DNA of 64,000 bases, taken from positions 1-64,000 of the forward strand of contig UPXY01000007.1 in the NCBI GenBank assembly GCA_900538305.1, written 5' to 3'. The notes below the pieces were generated by a model. That model was not told the origin of the DNA, ran no database searches, and saw only the letters and a program-made list of their open reading frames with translations. The number at the start of each line of letters is the position of its first letter. The stretch's first letter is position 1. The stretch is from an uncultured Collinsella sp. GTDB taxonomy: Bacteria > Actinomycetota > Coriobacteriia > Coriobacteriales > Coriobacteriaceae. Made by a program: the position numbers and the translations under genes. Below are positions 11,086-19,452 of the stretch, piece by piece.

Positions 11086-13026
11086 TTATTCCATCATGCC
11101 GGCAAGCGTGTCGATGAACGTTTCGCGGTCGTGGCAGGCAGCGAGGGCAGTCACATGGGTGGGCTCGATGAGCACGGAGATGAGCGGGTCGAAGATCTCG
11201 TTCAGGATGGCGCGCTCGTGCAGGCTGAAGGAAAGCATAAGGACAAGGCTCACGCTCGAGCCGGCCCAGTCGAGTGGAGCGGACGGAACAAGAACGGCGA
11301 TGCCGCTTCGCTCGGCGTGCGGCTTGAGCGCATGGGGCACTGCGACGCAGCCGAACGCGGTGGCCGAGAGGTTTTCGCGCTCCCATATTTCGCCAGCGTA
11401 GCCGGGTTGCACGAAGCCATTGCGCTCAAGCGTTTCGGCAAGGACGTCGATCGCCTGCTCGCGCGAGCTCGCCTGTGCATCGCGTGCCTCGAAGAGCTCG
11501 GGCGTGATGAGCGCCTCGAGCTGCTCGCGGAAGCGAATGCGCCGCTTCTCGTGCTGGATGCGCGAAACAAGGGCGCGGATATGCCCCACATCGGAAGGTT
11601 TCGGCGCGATGCCAATGCGGTACACGGGAACTTCCGGAACATCGTTGAGCGGCGCGGACGCCAGGATGAGCTCGACGTCGGGGGTGCGCGAAAGCTCCTC
11701 GGGCGAGGTTGCGACGTCGCAGATGAGCACGTCGTCGGGGAAGTTGCGCTCGACGAAGCGCTGCAGGTTCTTATCGATGTTGTAGTAGGCGGGGCAGAAC
11801 AGCACGCATTTCACGCGGGCGGCGAGCTGTCGCTGCGCCTCGAGCGCGCTTCCCAGGTGGAACGCGATGTAGGCGATCTCGTCATCGTTGATGGTGAACC
11901 CGGTCTCGGCGGCGATGATGCTCGCGCAGTAGACGCCGCTGTCGTAGAGCAGGGGGCAGGTGGCGCGGATCTCCTCCGTAAGGGGGTTCCGGGAGAACGA
12001 CTTTTGATCTGCGCGGGCGAGCAGGTTCTTGATGTGCAGGGCGAAGCGCGCGTAGAACTCGCGTTCCGAGAGGTTGATGAAGTAGTAGGACTCGATGCCA
12101 CCAATAAGCCTATTCACCAGCGCAAGACAGTCTTTTCCTACGATCTGCTCGAGTTCCTCGTCCGATTGCGCATCTCCTACGATATGCGTCGTGCGTGTGG
12201 AAAGTAAAAGCGCGAGCTCTTTGCGTTCGCTTGGCGCGAAGGGCACGCAGAAGTCGTCGCTGAGGTTTTCCGCGATTTCATCTGCCATGGCGAGGTCGTG
12301 CGCCTGGATGATCGCCGCCGCCGGTTTGTCCGGGCTCTCCACATGCGAGGCCTTGCTGTTGCGTATGCGGTCGATGGCGATGGCGATGTGCAGCACGATG
12401 TTGACGAGCGAGTAGCCGTTCACGAAGAAGCGGTGCCTATCGAGCGTTTCGACAACGACCTCACGGATGCGGGCGGCGTCGATATCGGGGAACGCATGCT
12501 GGATGGTGGCGACATCGAGGAAGGACGCCGAAGCTTCGTCGTAGAGGAGCTCGCCCAAGACGCGCCGCTTGTTCTTCTCCGTCCCATGGACCGAGAGATG
12601 ACCGTCTGCCTGCACGAGCGTGAGATCGAACGGGGCGAGATGCCGGCGCGCGCGGGAAAGCACGGCGTTCATGGTCGACGTCGAGACGAAGAGCTCTTCC
12701 GCGAGGTCTGCGGTGGAGAGGGGGACGGGGCTGCGCAGCACGCGGTTCACCAGGTAGGCGCTTCGCTCCGCATTCGTTTGCGGAATGCTCGCGTGCGCCG
12801 CCTCGAGGCTCTCGCGGTCGAGGAGGTTCCGAGCGGCATCGATGCGGTACCAGTAGCCCTTCCGGCTCGATTCGATGCACGTCATGCCCGCTTGCCGGTT
12901 TATGGAGTGAACGTAGGAGCGAACGGTGCGCTCGGAGACCCCCACCGCAGCGGCGAGCTCGACCGCCGTGATGGGCTCTGTGCGCTCCAAGATGATGTGG
13001 AGAACCTTGCGTTCGTTTTCCTTCAC
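11086..13026 (-). CDS. LicR/MtlR-type PRD transcriptional regulator with EIIB- and EIIA-like domains
   Basis: This 646-residue regulator probably activates the divergent lactose/cellobiose-type PTS operon. The order is an N-terminal HTH (VGVSERTVRSYVHSIN), a second HTH (ELFVSTSTMNAVLSRA), two PTS regulation domains (about 180-400), an EIIB-like domain with Cys (CVLFCPAYYN) and a C-terminal EIIA domain with a candidate phosphorylatable His (AVPHAL). The start is GTG at 13026 with a GAGGGG site. Phosphorylation of the PRD and EIIA histidines by HPr and EII proteins is the family's mode of sensing sugar flux. Whether it activates or represses here is inferred from the family. Confidence 0.9.
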   Translation of the reverse strand: MKENERKVLHIILERTEPITAVELAAAVGVSERTVRSYVHSINRQAGMTCIESSRKGYWYRIDAARNLLDRESLEAAHASIPQTNAERSAYLVNRVLRSPVPLSTADLAEELFVSTSTMNAVLSRARRHLAPFDLTLVQADGHLSVHGTEKNKRRVLGELLYDEASASFLDVATIQHAFPDIDAARIREVVVETLDRHRFFVNGYSLVNIVLHIAIAIDRIRNSKASHVESPDKPAAAIIQAHDLAMADEIAENLSDDFCVPFAPSERKELALLLSTRTTHIVGDAQSDEELEQIVGKDCLALVNRLIGGIESYYFINLSEREFYARFALHIKNLLARADQKSFSRNPLTEEIRATCPLLYDSGVYCASIIAAETGFTINDDEIAYIAFHLGSALEAQRQLAARVKCVLFCPAYYNIDKNLQRFVERNFPDDVLICDVATSPEELSRTPDVELILASAPLNDVPEVPVYRIGIAPKPSDVGHIRALVSRIQHEKRRIRFREQLEALITPELFEARDAQASSREQAIDVLAETLERNGFVQPGYAGEIWERENLSATAFGCVAVPHALKPHAERSGIAVLVPSAPLDWAGSSVSLVLMLSFSLHERAILNEIFDPLISVLIEPTHVTALAACHDRETFIDTLAGMME

Positions 13027-13094
13027 CGCGTGCCCCTCGGTCTTCTGCCTGCCATGTGGCCGGCACTACATCCTCTCTAGGCAATTATGCACCA

Positions 13095-13123
13095 TTGCAG
13101 GGCGTTGCAGGCTAACCCTGCAA
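13095..13123. promoter_or_regulatory. Candidate operator in the divergent PTS promoter region
   Basis: The arms TTGCAGGG (13095-13102) and CCCTGCAA (13116-13123) form an 8-base perfect inverted repeat, with a third direct copy TTGCAGG at 13105-13111 between them. The site lies between the divergent regulator and EIIB starts, where a LicR-type activator would bind. There is no T-run, so it is not a terminator. Confidence 0.45.
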
Positions 13124-13217
13124 AGATTCGGTCGACGTCCCGTTTTCCGCGTGGTTCGATAACCATGTCGTGCTGTCATGCCTCGAATGCTCGGGGCGGA
13201 ACAAGAAGGGAGAGCCG

Positions 13218-13538
13218 ATGAAGAAGCTGAACGTGCTGCTCGTATGCGGATCGGGGGCGAGCTCGGGCTTCATGGCCGCCAACATCCGCAAGGCGGCGAG
13301 CGCGCGCGGCCTGGACGTGAGCGTCGTGGCGCGCAGCGAGTCCGAGATCGAGAGCTACATCGACGACATCGATGTGCTCATGGCAGGCCCGCATCTCGCC
13401 TACATCATGGACGAGATCGACGAGTACGCCGAGGAGAACCCCGACCTCAAGGTCATCCTCATGCGCGGAGATTACTACTCCAAGCTCGATGGCGAGGCCG
13501 CCCTCGACCACATGCTCGAGGAGCTCGGCGAGAAGTAG
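13218..13538 (+). CDS. PTS lactose/cellobiose-family EIIB component
   Basis: The 106-residue soluble EIIB receives the phosphate from EIIA on Cys10 (LLVCGSGASSGFMA, the phosphate-binding loop of the Lac/Cel EIIB class) and passes it to the sugar bound by EIIC. The start at 13218 has an AAGGGAGA site; a longer frame from 13170 lacks one. It opens an operon of EIIB, EIIC, EIIA, GH1 and HPr genes. The substrate is a beta-glycoside by family and context, not proven. Confidence 0.9.
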   Translation: MKKLNVLLVCGSGASSGFMAANIRKAASARGLDVSVVARSESEIESYIDDIDVLMAGPHLAYIMDEIDEYAEENPDLKVILMRGDYYSKLDGEAALDHMLEELGEK

Positions 13539-13605
13539 CGCCCGCTTCCGCGATTAGGGATCGCCCGCCGTGCGCATCCCGTCACCCTACGAAAGGAATT
13601 GATTC

Positions 13606-14904
13606 ATGGGCTTCATGAATTGGCTGGAAAACAGCTTCGCACCCAAGATGAATGCGATCAGCCGCAACGTCTGGGTCACTGCCATCAAAGACACCATGCT
13701 CCAGATCCTGCCGTTCATCTTCGTCGGCTCCATCTTCTGCGTGGGTACCATCGTTGAAACCTACGTGACGCTGCCGTTCTCGTTCTGGACGCCGTTCGGT
13801 TGGACGATGGGCCTTCTGTCCCTCTTCGTGTCCTTCCTGCTCCCGCTCAACTTCTGCGAGCGCAAGAAACTCCGCAAGACCCGCCTCGTGGCTGCCTGCT
13901 GCGGCGTGTCCTGCTTCCTCATCTCCATCACCCCGCAGGTCATGATCGACGGCACCGTGGGCTTCGGCTCCTCCGCGCTGGGCGCCGGCGGCATGTTCTG
14001 CGCCATGATCACCGGCGTGATCGTGTGCCTGGTGTTCAACCTCTTCGGTAAGTTCACCTTCTTCAAGGAGGACAGCGTCATCCCCGACTTCGTGCGTCAG
14101 TGGTTCGACGCCCTCCTGCCCATCACGATCGTCGTCTTCGGCATGTTCTTCGTCGTCCAGGTGCTCAACGTCAACCTGTACGCGCTCGTCGTGAGCATCT
14201 TCATGCCGCTCCAGGACGTGCTCAACACCCCGTGGGGCATGAGCCTCTTCTGGTTCATCACCTGCTTCATCTATTCCATGGGCATCTCTGGCTGGGTGCT
14301 TTCGCCTATCCAGACCCCTGTTCAGATGGCCACCATCGCCGTGAACCTCGAGCTTATCGCTGCCGGCACCGCTACGGCCGATAACATGGGCATCTTCAAC
14401 TACACCCTCATGTTCGTGACCTATATGTGGTGGGGTGGCATCGGTTCGACCATGCCGCTCGTCATTATGATGCTCTTCTCGAAGGCCAAGGAGCTCAAGG
14501 CGCTCGGCCGCGCCTGCATCGCACCGGCGCTCTTCAACATCAACGAGCCCGTCGTCTTCGGTGCCATCGCTTGGCGTCCCGTCATGATGGTCGCCATGTG
14601 GCTCCAGGGCATCCTCATCCCGCTCTTCACCTACCTGGGCGTGAAGGTGCTCCAGATCGCGCCGTTCAACAACATCCAGTTCGACCTCTGGTACTGCCCG
14701 TACCCCATCGGCACCTGGATCTCCACGCAGTCCATCGCGGCCGTGCTGTTCGTGATCGCGTCCTTCGTGGTGTCCGCCGCCATCTGGTACCCGTTCTTCA
14801 AGACGTATGAGAAGCAGCTCCTCGCCGAGGAGGCCGAGGCTGAAGCTAAGGCCGAGGCCAAGGCCGCCAAGAAGGCCGCCCGCATCGAGGCCGCCGAGGC
14901 GTAA
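13606..14904 (+). CDS. PTS lactose/cellobiose-family EIIC permease
   Basis: This integral membrane protein of 432 residues translocates the sugar. It has about ten hydrophobic segments and the family's conserved stretch ALFNINEPVVFGAIAWRPVMM near residue 305, where the NEP segment contacts the substrate. The C-terminal tail is a highly charged Ala/Glu/Lys run (after KTYEKQLL), unusual but common in lineage-specific membrane proteins. A GAAAGGAA site precedes the ATG. It lies between EIIB and EIIA in the same operon. Confidence 0.92.
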   Translation: MGFMNWLENSFAPKMNAISRNVWVTAIKDTMLQILPFIFVGSIFCVGTIVETYVTLPFSFWTPFGWTMGLLSLFVSFLLPLNFCERKKLRKTRLVAACCGVSCFLISITPQVMIDGTVGFGSSALGAGGMFCAMITGVIVCLVFNLFGKFTFFKEDSVIPDFVRQWFDALLPITIVVFGMFFVVQVLNVNLYALVVSIFMPLQDVLNTPWGMSLFWFITCFIYSMGISGWVLSPIQTPVQMATIAVNLELIAAGTATADNMGIFNYTLMFVTYMWWGGIGSTMPLVIMMLFSKAKELKALGRACIAPALFNINEPVVFGAIAWRPVMMVAMWLQGILIPLFTYLGVKVLQIAPFNNIQFDLWYCPYPIGTWISTQSIAAVLFVIASFVVSAAIWYPFFKTYEKQLLAEEAEAEAKAEAKAAKKAARIEAAEA

Positions 14905-14974
14905 GCTTCACCATCGCGCCGGGTGCCGCCCCACGCTGCACCCGGTTCCAACTCATACCGAGAAGGAGGTATCC

Positions 14975-15319
14975 ATGGACGAGAAGACCGTTCAGAGCGC
15001 GATGGAGATCATCCTGAACGCCGGCGACGCGCGCCTTAAGAACAAGGAGGCGCTCGAGGCCGTGGCACAGGGCGATCTGGCTGCCGCGCACGAGAAGATG
15101 GCCGAGGCCCATGCCAAGATCACCGAGGCGCATCGCGTGCAGACCGATGCGATCCAGGGCGAGGCGGCGGGCGAGAAGATGGAGTACTCGCTCCTCTTCA
15201 CGCACGCGCAGGACACCCTCATGACCATCAACAGCGAGATCACCATCACCAAGCAGCTTGTGAGCGTGTTCGAGGCCTACGACGCGCGCATCGCCGCGCT
15301 CGAGGCGAAGCTTGCATAA
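14975..15319 (+). CDS. PTS lactose/cellobiose-family EIIA component
   Basis: The 114-residue helical trimeric EIIA carries phosphate from HPr to EIIB on His77, in the signature LLFTHAQDTLMT. The start at 14975 follows AGAAGGAGG. An upstream continuation of the frame overlaps the EIIC gene and has no homologous sequence, so it is discarded. The gene sits 70 bases after EIIC and 25 bases before the GH1 gene. Confidence 0.93.
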   Translation: MDEKTVQSAMEIILNAGDARLKNKEALEAVAQGDLAAAHEKMAEAHAKITEAHRVQTDAIQGEAAGEKMEYSLLFTHAQDTLMTINSEITITKQLVSVFEAYDARIAALEAKLA

Positions 15320-15344
15320 GCGAGGTTTGAAAGGATCGCAGCAT

Positions 15345-16796
15345 ATGCTTACGACTCCCAAAGGATTCCCCAGCGACTTCATGTGGGGCGGTGCGGTAGC
15401 CGCGAACCAGTGCGAGGGCGCTTGGGATGTCGACGGAAAGGGCATCAGCGTCGCCGACATCAACGAGTTCTACGACAACATTGCGGTCGACAAGAAGGAG
15501 AACGGCGAGATCACCGCTGAATATGTACGCGGTGCCATCGCTGCTGGCCCGGAGCGCATCTTCCCCAAGCGCAACGCCATCGACTTCTATCACACCTATC
15601 CCGAGGATCTGAAGCTCCTTGCGGGGTTGGGTCTCAAGACGTTCCGTACCTCGATCGACTGGGCGCGCATCTTCCCCAACGGCGACGATGCCGAACCCAA
15701 CGAGGCTGGTCTTGCATTCTACGATCGCCTCTTCGACGAGATCCGCGCGAACGGCATGGAGCCGCTCGTCACCATCTCTCACTACGAGATGCCCATCAAT
15801 CTCACACTGAACTACACCGGTTGGTACTCGCGTGAGGTCATCGACTTTTTCGTGCGGTATTGCCAGGTCGTGTTCGATCGCTTCGCGAGCAAGGTGAAGT
15901 ACTGGGTCGTGGTGAATCAGGTGAACTTCGTGGCGCTCGAGAGCTTCAACCACTTGGGTGTGGCGGCCGATAAGGTCGACGACCTGCTCTCGGCGAAGTA
16001 TCAGGCTGTGCACCACGAACTTCTCGCCATGGCGAAGGCGACGAAGTATGCGCACGAGCATTATCCGGATCTGCAGATCGGCGTCATGGTGGGCGGCAGC
16101 CTTGCCTATGCGGCATCGAGCAAACCCGCCGACGTGCTTGCCGCGATGCGTCACAACCAGATGGAGTGCTTCTGCACGGACATCTTGCTGCGCGGCGTCT
16201 ACCCTGGGTATGCCACGCGTTTCTTCGAGGACTTCGGCATCCATGTCGAGGTTTCCGACGAGGACCTTGCCGTGTGGGCAGACCCCGCGGCGCTCGGCGA
16301 CTTCTTCGCCATGTCGTATTACTACACCGAGATGGTGACGGCCGAGGGCTTCGCTCAGAACAACCGCGGCACCCGCAACCCCGAGCTCGAGGCGAGTCCG
16401 TGGGGCTGGACGGTCGACCCGCAGGGCTTCCGCTTTATGCTGAACATGTATTACGACCGCTATCAGAAGCCCGTTTACATTTTGGAGAACGGCCTGGGCG
16501 CATACGACAAGGTCGAGGAAGACGGATCGATTCACGATACGTACCGCATCGACTACCTGCGCGCGCACATCGAGCAGTTGCGCGAGGCAATTCTGGACGG
16601 TGTCGATGTTCGCGGCTACTACGCATGGGGACCCATCGATATCGTGAGCTGCTCGTCTTCCGAGATGAGCAAGCGCTATGGCTTCATCTACGTCGACCTT
16701 GACGATTACGGCCACGGCACTGGCAAGCGCTCGCTCAAGGACAGCTATGCCTGGTACCAGAAGGTCATCGCCACGAACGGCGAGGATCTGGCGTAA
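15345..16796 (+). CDS. GH1 6-phospho-beta-glucosidase-like protein with Gln at the acid/base position
   Basis: This GH1 family protein has 483 residues. The N-terminus (FMWGGAVAANQCEGAW), the nucleophile segment (YILENGLGAYD, Glu381) and the phosphate-binding C-terminal segment (SSSEMSKRYGFIYVD) are typical of 6-phospho-beta-glucosidases. The acid/base Glu, normally in an NEP or NEI motif, is replaced: the codon at 15918-15920 is CAG, giving VVNQVNF with Gln192. The same substitution occurs in plant myrosinases, which cleave thioglucosides with good leaving groups. The enzyme may therefore act on aryl- or thio-glycoside 6-phosphates, or be impaired. The operon context supports a PTS-imported glycoside as substrate. 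Confidence 0.88.
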   Translation: MLTTPKGFPSDFMWGGAVAANQCEGAWDVDGKGISVADINEFYDNIAVDKKENGEITAEYVRGAIAAGPERIFPKRNAIDFYHTYPEDLKLLAGLGLKTFRTSIDWARIFPNGDDAEPNEAGLAFYDRLFDEIRANGMEPLVTISHYEMPINLTLNYTGWYSREVIDFFVRYCQVVFDRFASKVKYWVVVNQVNFVALESFNHLGVAADKVDDLLSAKYQAVHHELLAMAKATKYAHEHYPDLQIGVMVGGSLAYAASSKPADVLAAMRHNQMECFCTDILLRGVYPGYATRFFEDFGIHVEVSDEDLAVWADPAALGDFFAMSYYYTEMVTAEGFAQNNRGTRNPELEASPWGWTVDPQGFRFMLNMYYDRYQKPVYILENGLGAYDKVEEDGSIHDTYRIDYLRAHIEQLREAILDGVDVRGYYAWGPIDIVSCSSSEMSKRYGFIYVDLDDYGHGTGKRSLKDSYAWYQKVIATNGEDLA

Positions 16797-16855
16797 GGTG
16801 CACCTGATTCGCGGCGGGGCGGGCTCGCTTCGCCGCGCGCATGAAGGAGACGGTC

Positions 16856-17128
16856 ATGTATTCAAAGGTAACGACGATCGCGAACCCGAGCGGCCTGCAT
16901 GCGCGCCCGGCGGCCGTGTTCGTAAAGGCAGCTTCGGATTTCGCGTCGAAGATCACCCTGCGCAAGAACGAGGATGGCGCTCCCGAGCGCGATGCGAAAT
17001 CCATCCTCATGGTTATGGGTATGGGGCTCGGCTCCGGTTCCGAGGTTGAGATTTCCGCCGAGGGCGCAGACGAGCAGGAAGCTGTCGACGCGCTCGTGGC
17101 GCTTATCGAAAGCGGTTGCGGCGAGTAA
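16856..17128 (+). CDS. HPr-family phosphocarrier encoded in the PTS operon
   Basis: The 90-residue protein matches HPr, the general PTS phosphocarrier between enzyme I and EIIA proteins. His15 lies in SGLHARPAAVF and a regulatory Ser (Ser49) in AKSILMVMGMG, so both the PEP-dependent and the HPr-kinase sites appear intact. The start at 16856 has AAGGAGA eight bases upstream. It follows the GH1 gene by 59 bases and is closed by a terminator. HPr is usually encoded with enzyme I; its place at the end of a sugar-specific operon suggests either a dedicated paralogue or the genome's only HPr. Confidence 0.92.
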   Translation: MYSKVTTIANPSGLHARPAAVFVKAASDFASKITLRKNEDGAPERDAKSILMVMGMGLGSGSEVEISAEGADEQEAVDALVALIESGCGE

Positions 17129-17182
17129 TCGCAAGGATTTGGCAAACCGACCCGGGTTCTCCCCAGGTATCCCGGGTGGTAT

Positions 17183-17218
17183 GGCGGTAGCAGGCACGGC
17201 TCTGCTACCGCCGTTTTT
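17183..17218 (+). terminator. Rho-independent terminator of the first PTS operon
   Basis: A hairpin with arms GGCGGTAGCAG and CTGCTACCGCC is followed by GTTTTT, 55 bases after the HPr stop codon. Confidence 0.93.
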
Positions 17219-17220
17219 AT

Positions 17221-17287
17221 GGGTTGGTTGGGGACGGGTTCGTTCCAACCCCTTTTGGGTTGGTTGGGGACGGGTTCGTTTCAACCC
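17221..17287. repeat. Tandem pair of GGGGAC-core stem-loop repeats
   Basis: Two copies start at 17221 and 17257, 36 bases apart. Each has left arm GGGTTGG, core TTGGGGACGGGTTCGTT and right arm (C/T)CAACCC. The first copy is a perfect 7-base-pair stem, the second has one mismatch. The core matches repeats at the window start, in gatB and near 38992. Confidence 0.75.
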
Positions 17288-17402
17288 ATGCGGGCGGCGT
17301 CCCCTCGCACTGGTCCTGACGTGCCCGGCCAGCTGTACCAGCCCTGTTGCGCTAGCTCCGCCGCGCTGGTTCTAGCGCGCCCGCCCGGTTGCGGCCGCTC
17401 CG

Positions 17403-18866
17403 TTACCGGTCGTCGCGCGAAAGCACGCAGGTTCCCTGCACCAAGACGGCGCGGATGCTCTCCGGTGTGGCGAGGTAGAGGATGCGCTCGAGCTGGTCGG
17501 CGGGACGTGTGAACACGCCGTTGCCGGTGAGGTCGGCGAAGGGGCGTTTGAGATCGATGACCTGCATGTCGAGCGCGCGCCCCACCTCGAACGAGCCGGT
17601 TGGAAGGTCGAGCGCCTCGCCACCACCCTTCGTGGCGAGATAGAGCGCCTCGGCGGCGGAGATGCGCGAGGGTTCGCCCGCGCCGCGCGCCTCGCTCGGC
17701 ACGCGGGCGTCCACGCCGTCCTCCAGGATGCGCGACGCCATGACCGCCATGCGGATGTTGTCGTAGAGGCTCGGCGAGAACCCGCCGGAGATGTCGGTAC
17801 CCAGGCCGATGCTCACACCTTGGCCGTGGATGCGCCGCACCGGGCACACGGCATTGCCGAAGTACGCGTTCGAAATGGGGCAATGCGCGAGCGCGGCGCC
17901 GGTGGCGCGGAAGATTTCCGCCTCGCCGTCGAGGAGGAACGTGCCGTGTGCCATGATGGCCTTGCGCTTGAGCAGGCCGAAATCGGCGAGGGCTTCGGCG
18001 TCGCTCTTGTTGAAGCGGGCGCGGGCGACGCCGCTTTGCCACTGGCTTTCGTCGCAGTGCGACTGCACGTAGGCATCGTGCGCACGGGCGATCTCGCCGA
18101 GACCGCTGAGCGCCGCCTCGGTGCAGCTGGGGATGAAGCGCGGTGTAACGGCAGGGTAGATGCCGGGGAATCGGGGGTCGCCCTCGGCGCAGCGTGCGGC
18201 ATGGCCTTCGACGGCCGCGATGAAGCTTTCGGTTTCGGCGAGTGCCTGCTCCGTTGAGGCATCGCGATAGAAGTCGGGGTTCGCGGACGGGTCGTCCATA
18301 ACGACCTTGCCTACGATGGCGCGCTGGCCTATGGACGCGCATGTTTTCGCCAGCGCCTCGCTGCCGCGCACATCGGCGCTGCCGAAGTACACGCATGTGG
18401 TGGTGCCGCGCGAGAGAAGCGTTTGCACGAGATCTTGGTAGACGGGGAGCGTGAAGCTGGAGCCCAGCGAGCTGCCTCCCGCTTCGATGCCGAATTCCGC
18501 CTCGAGGGGGAACGTGCGCTCGTTGAGCCACACCTCGAGCGGTTCATCGAGGGCGATGCCCGCCTGCGGCCATTGCGGTGCATGGACGTGCAGGTCAATG
18601 AAGCCGGGGAGGGCGACCTCATCGTTGCCGAGCTCGAGGAGGTAGCCGGGTTTGCGGTCGTTCGCCTCGCGTGCCGAGCGAAGACGCTCGCGGTACGCTG
18701 GGTCGACGGGCGTTGTAACGCGCTCGATGACGCCGTGGTCGTCAAGTTCGATGAGCGCCTGCTCAAGCATCTCGAACGAACCATAAGCTGGCGTATGGAA
18801 GCACGTTCCGAGCACGGCGTTCGGACGATTATTGCTGCCGATGTGCGAGAGGTTGCGGTCGGCCAT
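17403..18866 (-). CDS. guaD: Guanine deaminase (amidohydrolase)
   Basis: The enzyme hydrolyses guanine to xanthine and ammonia, feeding purine salvage or catabolism. It has 487 residues. The metal-binding pair His93/His95 lies in PGFIDLHVHAPQWPQ, followed by DEPLEVWLNERTFPLEAEF, a signature of guanine deaminases. Further ligands are in SHCDES, AHGTFL and LGTDISGGF. A GGAGG site precedes the ATG at 18866. It appears monocistronic, transcribed away from the tRNA-Glu gene. Another amidohydrolase specificity is possible but the signature is quite specific. Confidence 0.9.
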   Translation of the reverse strand: MADRNLSHIGSNNRPNAVLGTCFHTPAYGSFEMLEQALIELDDHGVIERVTTPVDPAYRERLRSAREANDRKPGYLLELGNDEVALPGFIDLHVHAPQWPQAGIALDEPLEVWLNERTFPLEAEFGIEAGGSSLGSSFTLPVYQDLVQTLLSRGTTTCVYFGSADVRGSEALAKTCASIGQRAIVGKVVMDDPSANPDFYRDASTEQALAETESFIAAVEGHAARCAEGDPRFPGIYPAVTPRFIPSCTEAALSGLGEIARAHDAYVQSHCDESQWQSGVARARFNKSDAEALADFGLLKRKAIMAHGTFLLDGEAEIFRATGAALAHCPISNAYFGNAVCPVRRIHGQGVSIGLGTDISGGFSPSLYDNIRMAVMASRILEDGVDARVPSEARGAGEPSRISAAEALYLATKGGGEALDLPTGSFEVGRALDMQVIDLKRPFADLTGNGVFTRPADQLERILYLATPESIRAVLVQGTCVLSRDDR

Positions 18867-18965
18867 AGATTCCTCCCCAACGTGGTGATATGGTGCTGGA
18901 CATCATCTTATCACCACTAGTTGCGGCTGTTTTCTGGGTGGACTTTTCAAGTTGGATTTCTCTGC

Positions 18966-18971
18966 TATACT
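18966..18971 (+). promoter_or_regulatory. -10 element of the tRNA-Glu promoter
   Basis: TATACT lies 11 bases before the tRNA 5' end. The -35 element is weak (around CTTTTC). The same TATACT hexamer is placed before tRNA-Val, veg and tatA. Confidence 0.55.
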
Positions 18972-18981
18972 TTCCTCTGCT

Positions 18982-19058
18982 GTCCCCATCGTCTAGCGGC
19001 CTAGGACGCCACCCTTTCAAGGTGGATATCGCGGGTTCGAATCCCGCTGGGGGCACCA
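18982..19058 (+). tRNA. tRNA-Glu (anticodon TTC)
   Basis: The acceptor stem pairs GTCCCCA with TGGGGGC (one G-T wobble). The anticodon arm CACC-CTTTCAA-GGTG shows TTC, which reads Glu codons. The T arm is GCGGG-TTCGAAT-CCCGC, and CCA is encoded. A terminator hairpin follows at about 19069-19102. The last 18 bases plus the downstream sequence are duplicated at 19229-19289. Confidence 0.96.
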
Positions 19059-19068
19059 TTCGAATTCA

Positions 19069-19102
19069 AGCCCGGTTCCCGCAGGGGAGCCGGGTTTTTT
19101 TG
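19069..19102 (+). terminator. Terminator after tRNA-Glu
   Basis: The arms AGCCCGGTTCCC and GGGGAGCCGGG enclose a short loop and are followed by seven T residues. A second copy of this terminator belongs to the duplicated block at 19229-19289. Confidence 0.85.
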
Positions 19103-19107
19103 CTGCT

Positions 19108-19228
19108 TAGTGCCGGGATTCGAACCCGGTAGGGCGCGGAGCGGAGCCAACGGCGTGAGCCGTTGGCCGCGGAGCGCGCAAGGCGGCGGAGCCGCCGCAG
19201 CGGGCGGGCTTGCGAAGCAAGCCCGGAC
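19108..19228. repeat. Three-hairpin GC-rich element between two copies of the tRNA-Glu 3' end
   Basis: The segment begins with a reversed tRNA-like T arm (CCGGGTTCGAATCCCGG on the minus strand, about 19112-19129). Three compact hairpins follow: GCCAACGGC/GCCGTTGGC (19146-19167), GGCGGC/GCCGCC (19182-19196) and GGGCTTGC/GCAAGCCC (19206-19224). Loops are only three or four bases and spacers carry GCGGAGCG-like runs. No protein is encoded. It may be a small non-autonomous element or a recombination scar. Confidence 0.6.
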
Positions 19229-19289
19229 ATCCCGCTGGGGGCACCATTCGAATTCAAGCCCGGTTCCCGCAGGGGGAGCCGGGTTTTTG
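19229..19289 (+). repeat. Duplicated tRNA-Glu 3' end plus terminator
   Basis: This block repeats the tRNA-Glu 3' end (from ATCCCGCTGGGGGCACCA) together with the following terminator, nearly identical to 19041-19102 (one extra G). No 5' half of a tRNA accompanies it, so it is a partial copy. Such 3'-end duplications are a usual trace of integration at a tRNA gene. Confidence 0.8.
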
Positions 19290-19332
19290 ATTCGGGGTAT
19301 GACGTGGTTCCGGAGTTTCTCGGTGGGCGCGG

Positions 19333-19434
19333 CATGTCAAATAACCCCAGGGGTTTTTCGACATCGTGCGGCAAGTCGTCTGTTAGAGCAGCCAGCTGTC
19401 CGATGTCGAAAAACCCCTGGGGTTATTTGACATG
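19333..19434. repeat. Paired inverted-repeat element, 33-base perfect arms
   Basis: Arms at 19333-19365 and 19402-19434 are perfect reverse complements, separated by 36 bases. Each arm is itself a near-palindrome around ACCCCAGGGGT with outer ATGTC and GACAT. It sits just after the 3' end of the XRE-type gene. A sister element with a different outer sequence is at 22638-22739. Confidence 0.9.
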
Positions 19435-19452
19435 GAAGGAACGCGTCTCCAA

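Noticed and set aside
15246..16715. Minus-strand frame of 489 residues opposite the GH1 gene
   Set aside because: The plus-strand GH1 has family motifs over its full length; the antisense frame has none.
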